From Paracoccaceae bacterium (GTDB lineage: Bacteria; Pseudomonadota; Alphaproteobacteria; Rhodobacterales; Rhodobacteraceae): a stretch of 9,179 bases of DNA. The stretch lies in assembly GCA_026997055.1 (NCBI GenBank), contig JALWJU010000613.1, positions 1-9,179 of the forward strand, in the 5' to 3' direction. This document shows, one piece after another, positions 1 through 6,719 of the stretch (position 1 is the first letter of the stretch; each line of letters opens with the position of its first letter). Under the pieces are notes generated by a model. It saw only the letters and a program-made list of their open reading frames with translations. It did not search any database and was not told the origin of the DNA. A program made the translations under genes and the position numbers.

Positions 1-869
1 TTCCACTCGGTCGGGGCGAGGATCGTGTAGGCCGCGACCCTGCCCTTCTCCGTACGCGCGGCATGGATCAGCCGCCCGCGGGCGGTCTCGACCGCGCCAA
101 GGCCCGGCGCCGCCTGCAGGTCGCACGCCGAGCTGATCGCCTCGACCAGACCGGCGAGCTCCACCAGCCGCGCCACCAGCCGCGCCAGAAGCCCCGCGCC
201 ATGCTCCGCGACCACCCCGGCCACCAGCGGATGGGCATGGCGACGCGCCAGCGGCCCGGTCTCGCGCGCGCCGTCCCATTCGGGCCGGGCGGCGAAGCCC
301 GGAACATCGAGCCGCGCCAGAAGCTCGGCGCGGGCCAGTTCGGGCAGGAAGGCCGGAGAGACCGCCCCGAGCCCGGCCCGCCCCCCGGCCAGTACCAGGC
401 GCAGGAAGCGGGCCGGGAACGTATCGCTCGCCTCGAGCCAGTCCGCAAGTCCCCCCGTCGCCAGAAACGCTTCGGGCGCGCATCCGAGCACATGCTGGCG
501 CAGATATTCGGCCAGCGCGGCGGCGGCATCCTCGCCGCGGCGCGCGGTTTCGACCAGCGCCATGATCGCGCCGACCGGCAGCGGCGCCTCATCGCCGACG
601 CGCCAGCCCAGAACGATCCGCAACAGATGCTCGCGCGCGCTTTCGGCGGCCACGAGGCGCATCTGCGCGGCAGAAGCCCTGCCGAAGAGCGCCAGCGATG
701 CGGCCGCACGATGCGCCTCGCCGCAAAGCGCGAACAGGCGCGGCAGAAGCGCCATCGCCTCATCCGCCTCCCGTCCGATCATCAGACGCGCCAGATCGCC
801 ACGCCGGCCAGAGACGATGCGCGCGCGCCCAGCCCCCAGTTCGATGATCAGCCGGCCCTCGAGGCTCAT
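1..869 (-). CDS. hupK: HupK, large-subunit-like hydrogenase maturation scaffold (3' end cut by window)
   Basis: Reading from the ATG at 869, the frame stays open for 289 codons to the window edge, so the C-terminus is missing. The ATG overlaps the hupJ stop (ATGA). The product looks like a worn-down paralogue of the hydrogenase large subunit. PRLFALCGEAH (residues 43-53, C49 and H53) lines up with HupL QRICGVCTGTH, with Phe in place of the first cysteine. TARGRLIH (262-269) and APTEW (285-289) match HupL APRGALGH and the PTTWN segment. HupK/HoxV proteins are known as cytoplasmic scaffolds on which the Fe(CN)2CO unit is handled before transfer to the true large subunit. Its place last in the hupDFGHIJK series fits. 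Family assignment rests on position and these motifs. The missing end hides whether the C-terminal CxxC is kept. Confidence 0.86.
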   Translation of the reverse strand, partial: MSLEGRLIIELGAGRARIVSGRRGDLARLMIGREADEAMALLPRLFALCGEAHRAAASLALFGRASAAQMRLVAAESAREHLLRIVLGWRVGDEAPLPVGAIMALVETARRGEDAAAALAEYLRQHVLGCAPEAFLATGGLADWLEASDTFPARFLRLVLAGGRAGLGAVSPAFLPELARAELLARLDVPGFAARPEWDGARETGPLARRHAHPLVAGVVAEHGAGLLARLVARLVELAGLVEAISSACDLQAAPGLGAVETARGRLIHAARTEKGRVAAYTILAPTEW

Positions 870-1396
870 GTCGCCCCCTTCGCTTCGCCGCGCAGGAAGA
901 CGCGCCGCGAAATGTCCCGCCGCTCCTTTCCATTCCCGCCTTCGCCGACGTTTCCACCGCCGCCTTCGCCGCCGCCGCCGCCGCCGCCAGGCGCATCTCC
1001 TTCACCGGAATCCAGAATCCCGGCCAGCACCGCCTGTGCCGTCTCCAGAGCCGCCTGCTGACCGGCGAATTCGAACATCGGCGAAAACAGCGAGCACATC
1101 AGCAATGCGCCCAGCTCCTCGTCGCGGGTGACGATGAATTCCACCCGCCCGGCGGGCAGGTCGCGCGCCACCTTCTCGCCCGTCTCCCAGCCGCTGTCCT
1201 CCTCGGGCAGGAACACCAGATTCATGAACCACGGCGTCACCAGCACCCCCAGGCGGCCGGTCCCGAAAGGCGCAAACCCCAGCGCCGCCACCTCCAGCGC
1301 CGGATTGATCACCGGCAGCCCCGCCATGCGGGTGGCGGCGATCTCGCCGAAGCGGCGTTCGAGGCTGGCCCGGATATGGGCGGAGGGGGCGCTCAT
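866..1396 (-). CDS. hupJ: HupJ, HybE-family hydrogenase assembly chaperone
   Basis: A 176-residue protein starting at the ATG whose first four bases overlap the hupI stop (ATGA, 1396-1393). An upstream in-frame extension to 1540 would lie wholly inside hupI and is rejected. The folded part (about 10-130) carries the TPWFMNLVFLPEE segment (54-66), typical of HybE/HupJ proteins. Residues 131-156 are a low-complexity Gly/Glu linker with seven consecutive glycines, encoded by a GGC triplet run at 967-988. The protein ends with SRRVFLRG (163-170), which resembles a twin-arginine motif. HybE-type proteins act in the cytoplasm on hydrogenase precursors before Tat export, and HoxT/HupJ is linked to small-subunit maturation in the presence of oxygen. 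Family call is firm; the exact role here is inferred. Confidence 0.88.
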   Translation of the reverse strand: MSAPSAHIRASLERRFGEIAATRMAGLPVINPALEVAALGFAPFGTGRLGVLVTPWFMNLVFLPEEDSGWETGEKVARDLPAGRVEFIVTRDEELGALLMCSLFSPMFEFAGQQAALETAQAVLAGILDSGEGDAPGGGGGGGEGGGGNVGEGGNGKERRDISRRVFLRGEAKGAT

Positions 1397-1605
1397 CGTA
1401 CCACCATGAAATCTTCGCGCCGGCCGTCGCATTGCGGGCAGGACCAGTGATCGGGCAGCTTCGAAAAGGGCGTGCCCGGCGGGATCTGCCAGTAATCGTC
1501 GCCCTTTTGCGGGTCGTATTGCCACCAGCAGATCTTGCATTCCAGAACGTCCCCGTCGCGCAGCCTGGAGAGATCGCCGCCGAAGGAGCCATTGAATTCA
1601 TTCAT
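1393..1605 (-). CDS. hupI: HupI, hydrogenase-associated rubredoxin
   Basis: A 70-residue rubredoxin with the four iron-binding cysteines in two knuckles, CKIC (C23, C26) and CPQC (C56, C59), plus the usual aromatic and proline-rich core (YDPQKGD, IPPGTPF, LPDHWSCP). The extra N-terminal stretch of about 20 residues before the first knuckle is common in Hup/Hox rubredoxins. The ATG at 1605 overlaps the end of hupH by 8 nt, and GAGG lies about 10 nt upstream. In oxygen-tolerant hydrogenases the homologue HoxR supports formation or protection of the small-subunit 4Fe-3S cluster under air. HupS here has the matching six-cysteine site, so the same role is likely. Confidence 0.95.
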   Translation of the reverse strand: MNEFNGSFGGDLSRLRDGDVLECKICWWQYDPQKGDDYWQIPPGTPFSKLPDHWSCPQCDGRREDFMVVR

Positions 1606-2458
1606 CGTAAAGCCTCATCACTTCCCCCAGCCGCTCGGCACTGTCGGCGATGTCCTCCGGCGCGGCCAGGATCACCTCGGGCACCGGCACGATCTCGATG
1701 GAATTGAGGATCGCCGCATCCTGGGAATTGAAATACTGGACCCACCAGACATTGCGGGTGCGGGTGGCCGAGACCCGGCAATTGCCGTAGCCGCGCGACA
1801 GCACGATCGTGTCTCCCACCCCCAGCCTGGCGGACAGGTATTCGAGGTCGGCCTCGGTATGGGGCAGGAGCGACAGGTTGATCGAATGCGCCGGCACTCC
1901 GGGGCCGGCCTGCGGCGCCTTCCCGGCAATTTCCGTCAGCAGCGGCGGAGCATTGAACACGTCCGGGGGCAGGTCCCCGCCGGCCGGCTCCGGCAGCTCC
2001 GCGGCACCATCGAACACCCGCCCGGACACCGCCCCGGGCCAGGGACCGATTTCTACGCTGTCGCGCAGCAAGCCCCCCGCCTCGTCGAAATGCAGCACCC
2101 GCCAGAGCCCGGCAAAGACCGATTCCTGCACCTGTATCGAAGGACCCGCGACCATGGAGACCTCGCCCTCGCCCAGGATCTGATTGACCAGCCCCAGATC
2201 GGCCGGCGGCAGATCGGAAAGCCCGATGGCGATCGGCGCCTCTCCCGGCCGCCACGCGGCCAGCGCCTCTCGGATCTCGCGCAGACGCGCCTTGCCCGCT
2301 TCCATGCCCAGCGTGTCCTCGGGCTCGGGGGCAAGGGGCGGCGCGAAGGTGAACATCTCGCGCGGGATTTCCATGGGCTCGAGTCTCACGTCGTCGGGCT
2401 CGGGCTGCGAGCCGGGGCCAAGGCCGAGACCGGGCGGAAGCCGGAAGTCGCTGTGCAT
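1598..2458 (-). CDS. hupH: HupH, HyaF/HupH-family hydrogenase expression/maturation protein
   Basis: A 286-residue protein starting at ATG 2458, chosen because the GAGGAGAGAG purine tract between hupG and hupH precedes it and the hupG stop lies 14 nt upstream. The ORF can be read further 5' to 2509, but that stretch overlaps hupG and adds an Arg-rich N-terminus not expected in the family. The N-terminal 50 residues are Pro-rich. The conserved C-terminal domain is clear: LSLLPHTEADLEYL (195-208), LSRGYGNCR (220-228) and NVWWVQYFNSQDAAILN (236-252). HupH/HoxQ works with HupG/HoxO on the immature small subunit in the cytoplasm, apparently holding back premature export. No catalytic site is recognised. 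Confidence 0.93.
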   Translation of the reverse strand: MHSDFRLPPGLGLGPGSQPEPDDVRLEPMEIPREMFTFAPPLAPEPEDTLGMEAGKARLREIREALAAWRPGEAPIAIGLSDLPPADLGLVNQILGEGEVSMVAGPSIQVQESVFAGLWRVLHFDEAGGLLRDSVEIGPWPGAVSGRVFDGAAELPEPAGGDLPPDVFNAPPLLTEIAGKAPQAGPGVPAHSINLSLLPHTEADLEYLSARLGVGDTIVLSRGYGNCRVSATRTRNVWWVQYFNSQDAAILNSIEIVPVPEVILAAPEDIADSAERLGEVMRLYDE

Positions 2459-2472
2459 GGCTCTCTCTCTCC

Positions 2473-2910
2473 TCAATCGGGCCGGCCTGCGGCCTGCGCC
2501 GGCGCGCATCCGTCGGGGAATTCATAGGGCGGCGGATCATGGGGCGCACGCGCCAGGATGGCATTGATCTCGGCGATGTAGTCGGCCCAGTCGAGCACCT
2601 TCTGGATCCGCCCCAGATAGAGGCCGTCGCGCAGGAAGATCAGCACCGGGTAGCGGTTGAAGCGATAGCGGCTCTGTATCCTGCGTTCGCTCTCCCGCTC
2701 GAGCACCGCGCCGGTCAGCCGGCCGTCCGCCGCCTTCAGGATTTCCGGCAGGATCACGGCGAGGTCGTTGACCTCCGCATGGCGCTTCCAGTCGCCGCCC
2801 GCCATCAGCACCATGTCGCCGGCCCCGCGGGCGAAATCGTCCAGCGTATCGGCACTCAGGACCGGCAGGCCCTCGCGCTCGATGATCTGCTGCATCAGCG
2901 GCGAAAACAT
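2473..2910 (-). CDS. hupG: HupG, HyaE-type thioredoxin-fold hydrogenase chaperone
   Basis: A 145-residue HyaE/HupG/HoxO protein. It has a thioredoxin-like layout: a strand ending in AGGDWKRHAEV (37-47) where thioredoxin would carry WCxxC, and FNRYPVLIFLRDG (84-96) with the likely cis-proline P88. No CxxC is present and the only cysteine is near the C-terminus, so it should be a binding protein rather than a redox enzyme. HyaE-family proteins bind the Tat signal region of hydrogenase small subunits; here the partner would be HupS. Start ATG 2910 overlaps the hupF stop by one base (TGATG), indicating translational coupling. Confidence 0.93.
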   Translation of the reverse strand: MFSPLMQQIIEREGLPVLSADTLDDFARGAGDMVLMAGGDWKRHAEVNDLAVILPEILKAADGRLTGAVLERESERRIQSRYRFNRYPVLIFLRDGLYLGRIQKVLDWADYIAEINAILARAPHDPPPYEFPDGCAPAQAAGRPD

Positions 2911-3209
2911 CAGCGCCCCTCCCTCCGGTCGCGTTCCTCGGCGGCGGCGATGATGTCGGCGAACATCGCCTCGATATTGCCGTCGCCGCCGGCCATGACA
3001 TCATCGAGCGCGGTGAGCGCATCGGTGATGCGTGCCGCATCCTCGGCCGAAATCACCTCGCGCGCCGCACCGATGAAAACCAGAAGCCAGGTGCCCGGAG
3101 GCTGCTCGCCCACCAGCATCGTGTCGATGCGCCGCCGCCCGCCGGCATGGGCGCAGATCGCGTAGCCCGGACCGCTCTCGACCACCTGCATGGGAATCCC
3201 GAGGCACAT
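2910..3209 (-). CDS. hupF: HupF, HypC-family hydrogenase maturation chaperone
   Basis: A 99-residue protein beginning MCLGIP, the diagnostic HypC/HupF N-terminus. Cys2 becomes N-terminal after Met removal and carries or contacts the Fe(CN)2CO group. The ATG at 3209 was chosen over the GTG one codon upstream because it puts Cys at position 2, overlaps the hupD stop (TGATG) and has GGAGG about 8 nt upstream. The small beta-barrel segment follows (MQVVE, GYAICAHAGGRRRIDTMLVG, GTWLLVFIGAAREVIS), then a helical tail to residue 99 that is longer than in plain HypC. HupF/HoxL is the chaperone dedicated to the uptake-enzyme large subunit and stabilises HupL under oxygen. A separate hypC is expected elsewhere. 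Confidence 0.95.
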   Translation of the reverse strand: MCLGIPMQVVESGPGYAICAHAGGRRRIDTMLVGEQPPGTWLLVFIGAAREVISAEDAARITDALTALDDVMAGGDGNIEAMFADIIAAAEERDRREGR

Positions 3210-3901
3210 CACCGCACCTCCCCGGGCCGGCCTGCCAGGATCGCTTCCAGTTCGGCCTCCGGATCCTCGGGCGGAGCGAAACCGCCCCCGGCGAGCACCC
3301 GCAGATCGCCCTTGCGAAAGGCCTGATCCTCGGGCGGGCGTTGGCCTTCGTAGCGATCGGGGGTCATGATCGGGCAGGCGATGCTGCTTTCGGCAGGCAG
3401 GGGCCGCGGGCGGGGCCGCAGCCGGATGCCCAGGCGGGCAAGCTCGGCCAGCGCCATGTCGATCGCCGGGCCGATCTGCGCGCGCACGCTCTCGCGCAGG
3501 CCGCCGCCGTAATCGTCGAGCTCCTCGGGCTGCACGCCGATCAGCAGCAGGCGCGCGGGCGCGTCGCCCATCATCGCCGCCATGGCCAGCACCTCCTGAA
3601 AGCCGGTCTGGTGCAGGCTGACCTTCCTGCAGCCGAGAAATTGCGGCACCTCATCATCCTCGACGCGCTTGATGGTACCCGGCGGCAGGCCGTAATCCAC
3701 CGCGTCGAACACGATCAGCACCTCGGCCTCGCGCACATGCTGCACCAGATAGATGCCTTGCGTGCCGCCATCCATCAGCGTCACGTTGTCCGGGGTCTCG
3801 TAGCGGCGGTGCATTTCCTCGACCGCGCGCACCCCGAACCCCTCATCGGCCCAGAGCAGATTGCCGATGCCGAGAATCAGAACCTTCGCTCCCGCTGCCA
3901 T
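3209..3901 (-). CDS. hupD: HupD, HupL C-terminal maturation endopeptidase
   Basis: A 230-residue nickel-sensing protease of the HyaD/HybD family. After nickel insertion it cuts HupL behind the terminal His of DPCLACSTH. The N-terminus KVLILGIGNLLWADEGFGV holds the metal ligand Glu20; Asp66 (VIVFDAVD) and His97 (VSLHQTG) supply the other two ligands of the family. The start ATG 3901 follows GGGGAGGGGAAG and gives the expected MAAGAKVLILG opening. A GTG at 3958 would add 19 residues read across a tandem repeat and is rejected. The conserved protease ends near residue 155; the remaining roughly 75 residues, rich in Pro, Arg and Glu, look like an extension beyond the usual length of about 200. 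First gene after the terminator and promoter in the hupC-hupD gap. Confidence 0.94.
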   Translation of the reverse strand: MAAGAKVLILGIGNLLWADEGFGVRAVEEMHRRYETPDNVTLMDGGTQGIYLVQHVREAEVLIVFDAVDYGLPPGTIKRVEDDEVPQFLGCRKVSLHQTGFQEVLAMAAMMGDAPARLLLIGVQPEELDDYGGGLRESVRAQIGPAIDMALAELARLGIRLRPRPRPLPAESSIACPIMTPDRYEGQRPPEDQAFRKGDLRVLAGGGFAPPEDPEAELEAILAGRPGEVR

Positions 3902-3917
3902 CTTCCCCTCCCCGTCC

Positions 3918-3952
3918 TGCGCCCTGGTCTTGCGCCCTGGTCTTGCGCCCTG
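3918..3952. repeat. 13-bp tandem repeat in hupD leader, 2.7 copies
   Basis: The unit tgcgccctggtct occurs exactly at 3918-3930 and 3931-3943 and again for nine bases at 3944-3952. It ends 16 nt upstream of the hupD start codon, just beyond the GGAGGGG ribosome-binding site. The unit length is not a multiple of three and it lies outside the conserved HupD reading, which supports a non-coding leader. Confidence 0.85.
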
Positions 3953-4087
3953 CGGCACTGCCGGCCGGCGCGAATCGCCGCACCGGATGGGCCGCTTCCA
4001 GTATGACAGAAAACCGGCTGGTGAATTATCGGAGATGCGAAATTATTTTTCCTTTGTTTCAGGAGGTTTCTCCAGGCGGAGCGATAA

Positions 4088-4131
4088 ATGTGGAAAGTAT
4101 TATACCAGAGCCGGATACATCCTTTCCACAT
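4088..4131. promoter_or_regulatory. Perfect 10-bp inverted repeat around the putative hupD promoter (candidate operator)
   Basis: Arm atgtggaaag (4088-4097) and arm ctttccacat (4122-4131) are exact reverse complements separated by 24 bp. One arm covers the proposed -35 hexamer and the other the expected transcription start, with the -10 box between them. That arrangement suits a repressor bound at both half-sites, or a hairpin in any transcript crossing it. The binding protein is unknown. Confidence 0.6.
4099..4128 (-). promoter_or_regulatory. Putative sigma-70 type extended -10 promoter for hupDFGHIJK
   Basis: On the minus strand, TGG-TATAAT (-10 box 4104-4099) is a perfect consensus hexamer with the TGn extension. 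TGGAAA (4128-4123) sits 18 bp upstream and matches the -35 consensus at four of six positions. Transcription would start near 4092, leaving a leader of about 190 nt before the hupD ATG. It lies directly behind the post-hupC terminator. The call is by eye and has no experimental support. Confidence 0.58.
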
Positions 4132-4147
4132 GGCCGACGCCGGAAGC

Positions 4148-4174
4148 AAAAGGCGCCACGCGATGCGCGGCGCC
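4148..4174 (-). terminator. Intrinsic terminator or attenuator after hupC
   Basis: On the minus strand GGCGCCGCGC, loop AUC, GCGUGGCGCC forms a 10-bp stem with one G-U pair, followed at once by UUUU (4151-4148). It begins 30 nt past the hupC stop codon. The U tract is short, so partial read-through into hupD is plausible. It would separate the abundant hupSLC message from the maturation genes. Confidence 0.68.
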
Positions 4175-4204
4175 CGTTTGTCATCTGCCTCGCGGTCATT
4201 CGCG

Positions 4205-4909
4205 TCAGTCGCGGTCCACCGGGCGGTCGTCCTTGAACAGGCGCCAGCCGGAGATCATCGACGAGATGATCGACTGGCGCGACATGATGTCCTCGCGCAC
4301 CGCCACATAGATGTGGACGATGACGAAACAGACGATCACCCACATGCCCAGATGGTGCCAGGTGTGCACGTCCTGACTCTGGCCGAAGAGCGGGATGACC
4401 CAGCTCGAGAACCACTCGTATTGCCAGCTTCCCATCCCCGTACCCTCGCCATAGAGCGCAAGCCCGGTCACGATCATGAAGACGATCCCCCACACATACA
4501 TCACATGCATGGTGATCACCGCCAGGGGATTGTGGCCGGTATATTTGCGCGGCTCTTTCGCCACCATCGCATACCACAGGATCTCGTGCCACACGCCCCC
4601 CCAGAAGCTCGCTCGCCAGACCGGCGGCAGGAATATTTCCCGGGCATGGGGATTGCCGACAAACGCCCAGTAGAGGCGGAAGACGAAGCCGACGATCACG
4701 ATCCAGGCGGAGACGAAGTGAATGTAGCGGATCCAGCCGAACAGGAACCAGTCCGAGGCCTCGCCCCCCAGCGATGGCGGCGGCGAGCCGATCAGGTAGC
4801 CCGTCACCCCAAGCGCGAAAATGGCGAAGACCTGGACCCAGTGCCAGATGCGCACCGGCGCCTCATAGACATAGACCGCCTCTTCCTTGTGTACCCTGAT
4901 TTCGGTCAT
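4205..4909 (-). CDS. hupC: HupC, hydrogenase-linked cytochrome b subunit
   Basis: A 234-residue di-heme cytochrome b of the HupC/HyaC/HoxZ family, which anchors the HupSL dimer on the periplasmic side and moves electrons from H2 to the quinone pool. Four hydrophobic spans are visible at about 24-41, 62-84, 129-152 and 185-205. Candidate heme-ligand histidines include H23 (RIWHW), H64 (RYIHF), H186 (WHHLGMW) and H199 (IVHIYVAVRED). Other family sequence includes ARxIFLPPVWRASFWGG near 89-105 and YTGHNPLA near 123-130. ATG 4909 has GGAGGG 5 nt upstream, right after the hupL stop. Last gene before the terminator. Length is normal for the family. Confidence 0.95.
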   Translation of the reverse strand: MTEIRVHKEEAVYVYEAPVRIWHWVQVFAIFALGVTGYLIGSPPPSLGGEASDWFLFGWIRYIHFVSAWIVIVGFVFRLYWAFVGNPHAREIFLPPVWRASFWGGVWHEILWYAMVAKEPRKYTGHNPLAVITMHVMYVWGIVFMIVTGLALYGEGTGMGSWQYEWFSSWVIPLFGQSQDVHTWHHLGMWVIVCFVIVHIYVAVREDIMSRQSIISSMISGWRLFKDDRPVDRD

Positions 4910-4919
4910 GGCGCCCTCC

Positions 4920-6719
4920 TCAGCGGACCTTCACATGGGCGAGTTCCTCGCCGTCTTCGCTCATCACATGGGTCGAACAGGCCAGGCAGGGGTCGAAGCT
5001 GTGCAGGGTGCGCAGGATCTCGACCGGCTCTTCGGCGACCTCGACCTTTGTATTCATCAGCGAAGCCTCGAAGGCGCCGATATTGCCCTCGTTGTCGCGC
5101 GGGCTGCCGTTCCAGGTGGTGGGGACGACGCATTGGTAATTGTCGATCTTCGTGTCCCTGATCCTGATCCAGTGGCCCAGCGCCCCGCGCGGCGCCTCGG
5201 TGAAGCCCACGCCCTTGACCTCGGCGGGCCAGGTGGAGGGGTCGAACTTCGCCGTATTGGCGGTGGCGCTGTCGCCGGCCTTGATATTGGCGATCAGCTT
5301 GTCCACGAAATAGAGCTGGATTTCAGCCGCCCACTGCGCCTCCAGCGCACGGGCCGCGGTGCGTCCGAGCGTCGAGAACAGGGCCGAAACCGGCAGATCC
5401 AGCGCCCGCAGGGTACGCTCGATCTGGTCGGTAAAATATTCGTGCCCCTGGGCATAGCCGATGATGTAGCGCGCCAGCGGCCCCACCTCCATCGCGTGCC
5501 CCCGCCAGCGCGGCGCCTTGATCCAGGAATATTTCGCGCTCTCGTCGATACGCTTGATGTCGGTCCTGGTGCCGACGAGATTGGGGCCGAGCTCGTAATG
5601 GGCCTCGGTGATCCCGTCCCAGGGATGCAGCCCCCTGGCCTCATCCGGATACTTGTACCAGGAATGGGGCACGAATTCCTGGATCTGCTCGGGATCGCGC
5701 AGGTCCACCTCGTGTACCTCGTCGAGCTTGCCGTTGATGATCGCGCCCACCGGCATCATCAGATTGCCCGGGGAGTAGTCGTTTGCCCGGTCGGGGATGT
5801 CGCCATAGGCGAGCACGTTCTGCCCCGAAAGCCCGCCGCCATAGAGCCAGCCCTTGTAGAAGCTGCCGATGGCCAGGACATCGGGGATATAGACGTTATT
5901 GACGAATTCGATGGCGCGCTGGGTGATCGAGCGCACATAGTTGAGCCGCTCCATGTTCACCGGCGCGCCGGCGGCCTGGGCGCCGTCCATGTTGATCGCG
6001 CAGGGCACGCCGCCCACCAGCCAGTTCGGATGCGTGTCCTTGCCGCCGAAGATGGTGCGCACGGTCATGATTTCCTTCTGGAAATCGAGCGCCTCGAGGT
6101 AATGGGTCACCGCCATCAGGTCGGCCTCGGGCGGCAGCAGGTAGGCCGGGTTGGTCCAGTAGCCGTTCTTGAAGGGGCCGAGCTGGCCGCTTTCCACGAA
6201 CCTGCGCAGGCGGGTCTGGATATCGCGGAAATAGCCCGGCGAGGATTTCGGATGATGCGGGCTCACGCTCTGCTGAAGCTCGCTGGTGGCCTTGGGGTCG
6301 GCCTTGAGCGCGTTGACCGGGTTCACCCAGTCGAGCGCGTGCAGGTGGTAGAAATGCACCAGGTGGTCATGCACCTGAAGCGAAAGCTGCATGATGTTGC
6401 GGATCGAGTTGGCGTTTTCGGGGATGTCGATCCCGAGCGCGTCCTCGACCGCGCGCACGCTGGTCAGCGCATGCGTCCCGGTGCAGACCCCGCAGATGCG
6501 CTGCACGAAGGCCCAGGCATCGCGCGGGTCGCGCCCCTTGAGGATCACCTCGAGACCGCGCCACATGGTGCCGGTGCTGACCGCGTTGCGGATCACGTTG
6601 TCTTCGTCGAGATTCACCTCGCAGCGCATGTGGCCCTCGATCCGGGTCACCGGATCCACCACCACGCGGCGGCCGCTGTCGTCGAGGGTGAAGCCGTTGG
6701 GTGTGGTAACGGTAGCCAT
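4920..6719 (-). CDS. hupL: HupL, [NiFe] uptake hydrogenase large subunit
   Basis: A 599-residue catalytic subunit that splits H2 at a Ni-Fe(CN)2CO centre. The N-terminal motif RICGVCTGTH gives ligands C76 and C79 with H83, and RIEGH carries E28. The C-terminal motif DPCLACSTH gives C578 and C581. The active-site arginine is R511 (APRGALGH), matching E. coli Hyd-1 R509 with a constant offset of two. The precursor should be cut after H584, removing the 15-residue tail VMSEDGEELAHVKVR, by HupD. No signal peptide is present, as expected for a subunit exported with HupS. The ATG overlaps the hupS stop by one base (TAATG) with GGGAG about 10 nt upstream. Length and motifs are those of an intact enzyme, closest in feel to HyaB/HoxG (group 1d). 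Confidence 0.98.
   Translation of the reverse strand: MATVTTPNGFTLDDSGRRVVVDPVTRIEGHMRCEVNLDEDNVIRNAVSTGTMWRGLEVILKGRDPRDAWAFVQRICGVCTGTHALTSVRAVEDALGIDIPENANSIRNIMQLSLQVHDHLVHFYHLHALDWVNPVNALKADPKATSELQQSVSPHHPKSSPGYFRDIQTRLRRFVESGQLGPFKNGYWTNPAYLLPPEADLMAVTHYLEALDFQKEIMTVRTIFGGKDTHPNWLVGGVPCAINMDGAQAAGAPVNMERLNYVRSITQRAIEFVNNVYIPDVLAIGSFYKGWLYGGGLSGQNVLAYGDIPDRANDYSPGNLMMPVGAIINGKLDEVHEVDLRDPEQIQEFVPHSWYKYPDEARGLHPWDGITEAHYELGPNLVGTRTDIKRIDESAKYSWIKAPRWRGHAMEVGPLARYIIGYAQGHEYFTDQIERTLRALDLPVSALFSTLGRTAARALEAQWAAEIQLYFVDKLIANIKAGDSATANTAKFDPSTWPAEVKGVGFTEAPRGALGHWIRIRDTKIDNYQCVVPTTWNGSPRDNEGNIGAFEASLMNTKVEVAEEPVEILRTLHSFDPCLACSTHVMSEDGEELAHVKVR

Larger units (their letters stand above)
3902..4204. 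other. hupC-hupD intergenic region (303 bp)
   Basis: The only large gap inside the hup cluster. In transcription order it holds a hairpin terminator (4174-4148), an inverted repeat enclosing a promoter (4131-4088), an AT-rich stretch (about 4085-4010) unlike the surrounding GC-rich DNA, and a 13-bp tandem repeat (3952-3918) before the hupD ribosome-binding site. No coding potential with a recognisable product was found on either strand. There is no hupE here or between hupD and hupF, where some rhizobial clusters carry it. Confidence 0.8.

Noticed and set aside
63..1061. 332-codon plus-strand ORF over hupK and hupJ
   Set aside because: Low-complexity Arg/Pro/Gln product, ending in a polyproline that is the reverse of the hupJ polyglycine; antisense shadow.
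1535..2527. 330-codon plus-strand ORF antisense to hupH
   Set aside because: Composition is His/Arg/Gln-rich with no recognisable domain; it is the antisense shadow of hupH.
3902..3958. GTG start at 3958 adding 19 residues to HupD
   Set aside because: The extension is read across a 13-bp tandem repeat and the ribosome-binding site of the ATG at 3901, and HupD proteins normally begin just before the LGIGN motif.
4000..4005. Second possible -10 (TGT-CATACT, minus strand) in the hupD leader
   Set aside because: No usable -35 at 16-18 bp and weaker than the TGG-TATAAT box at 4104-4099.
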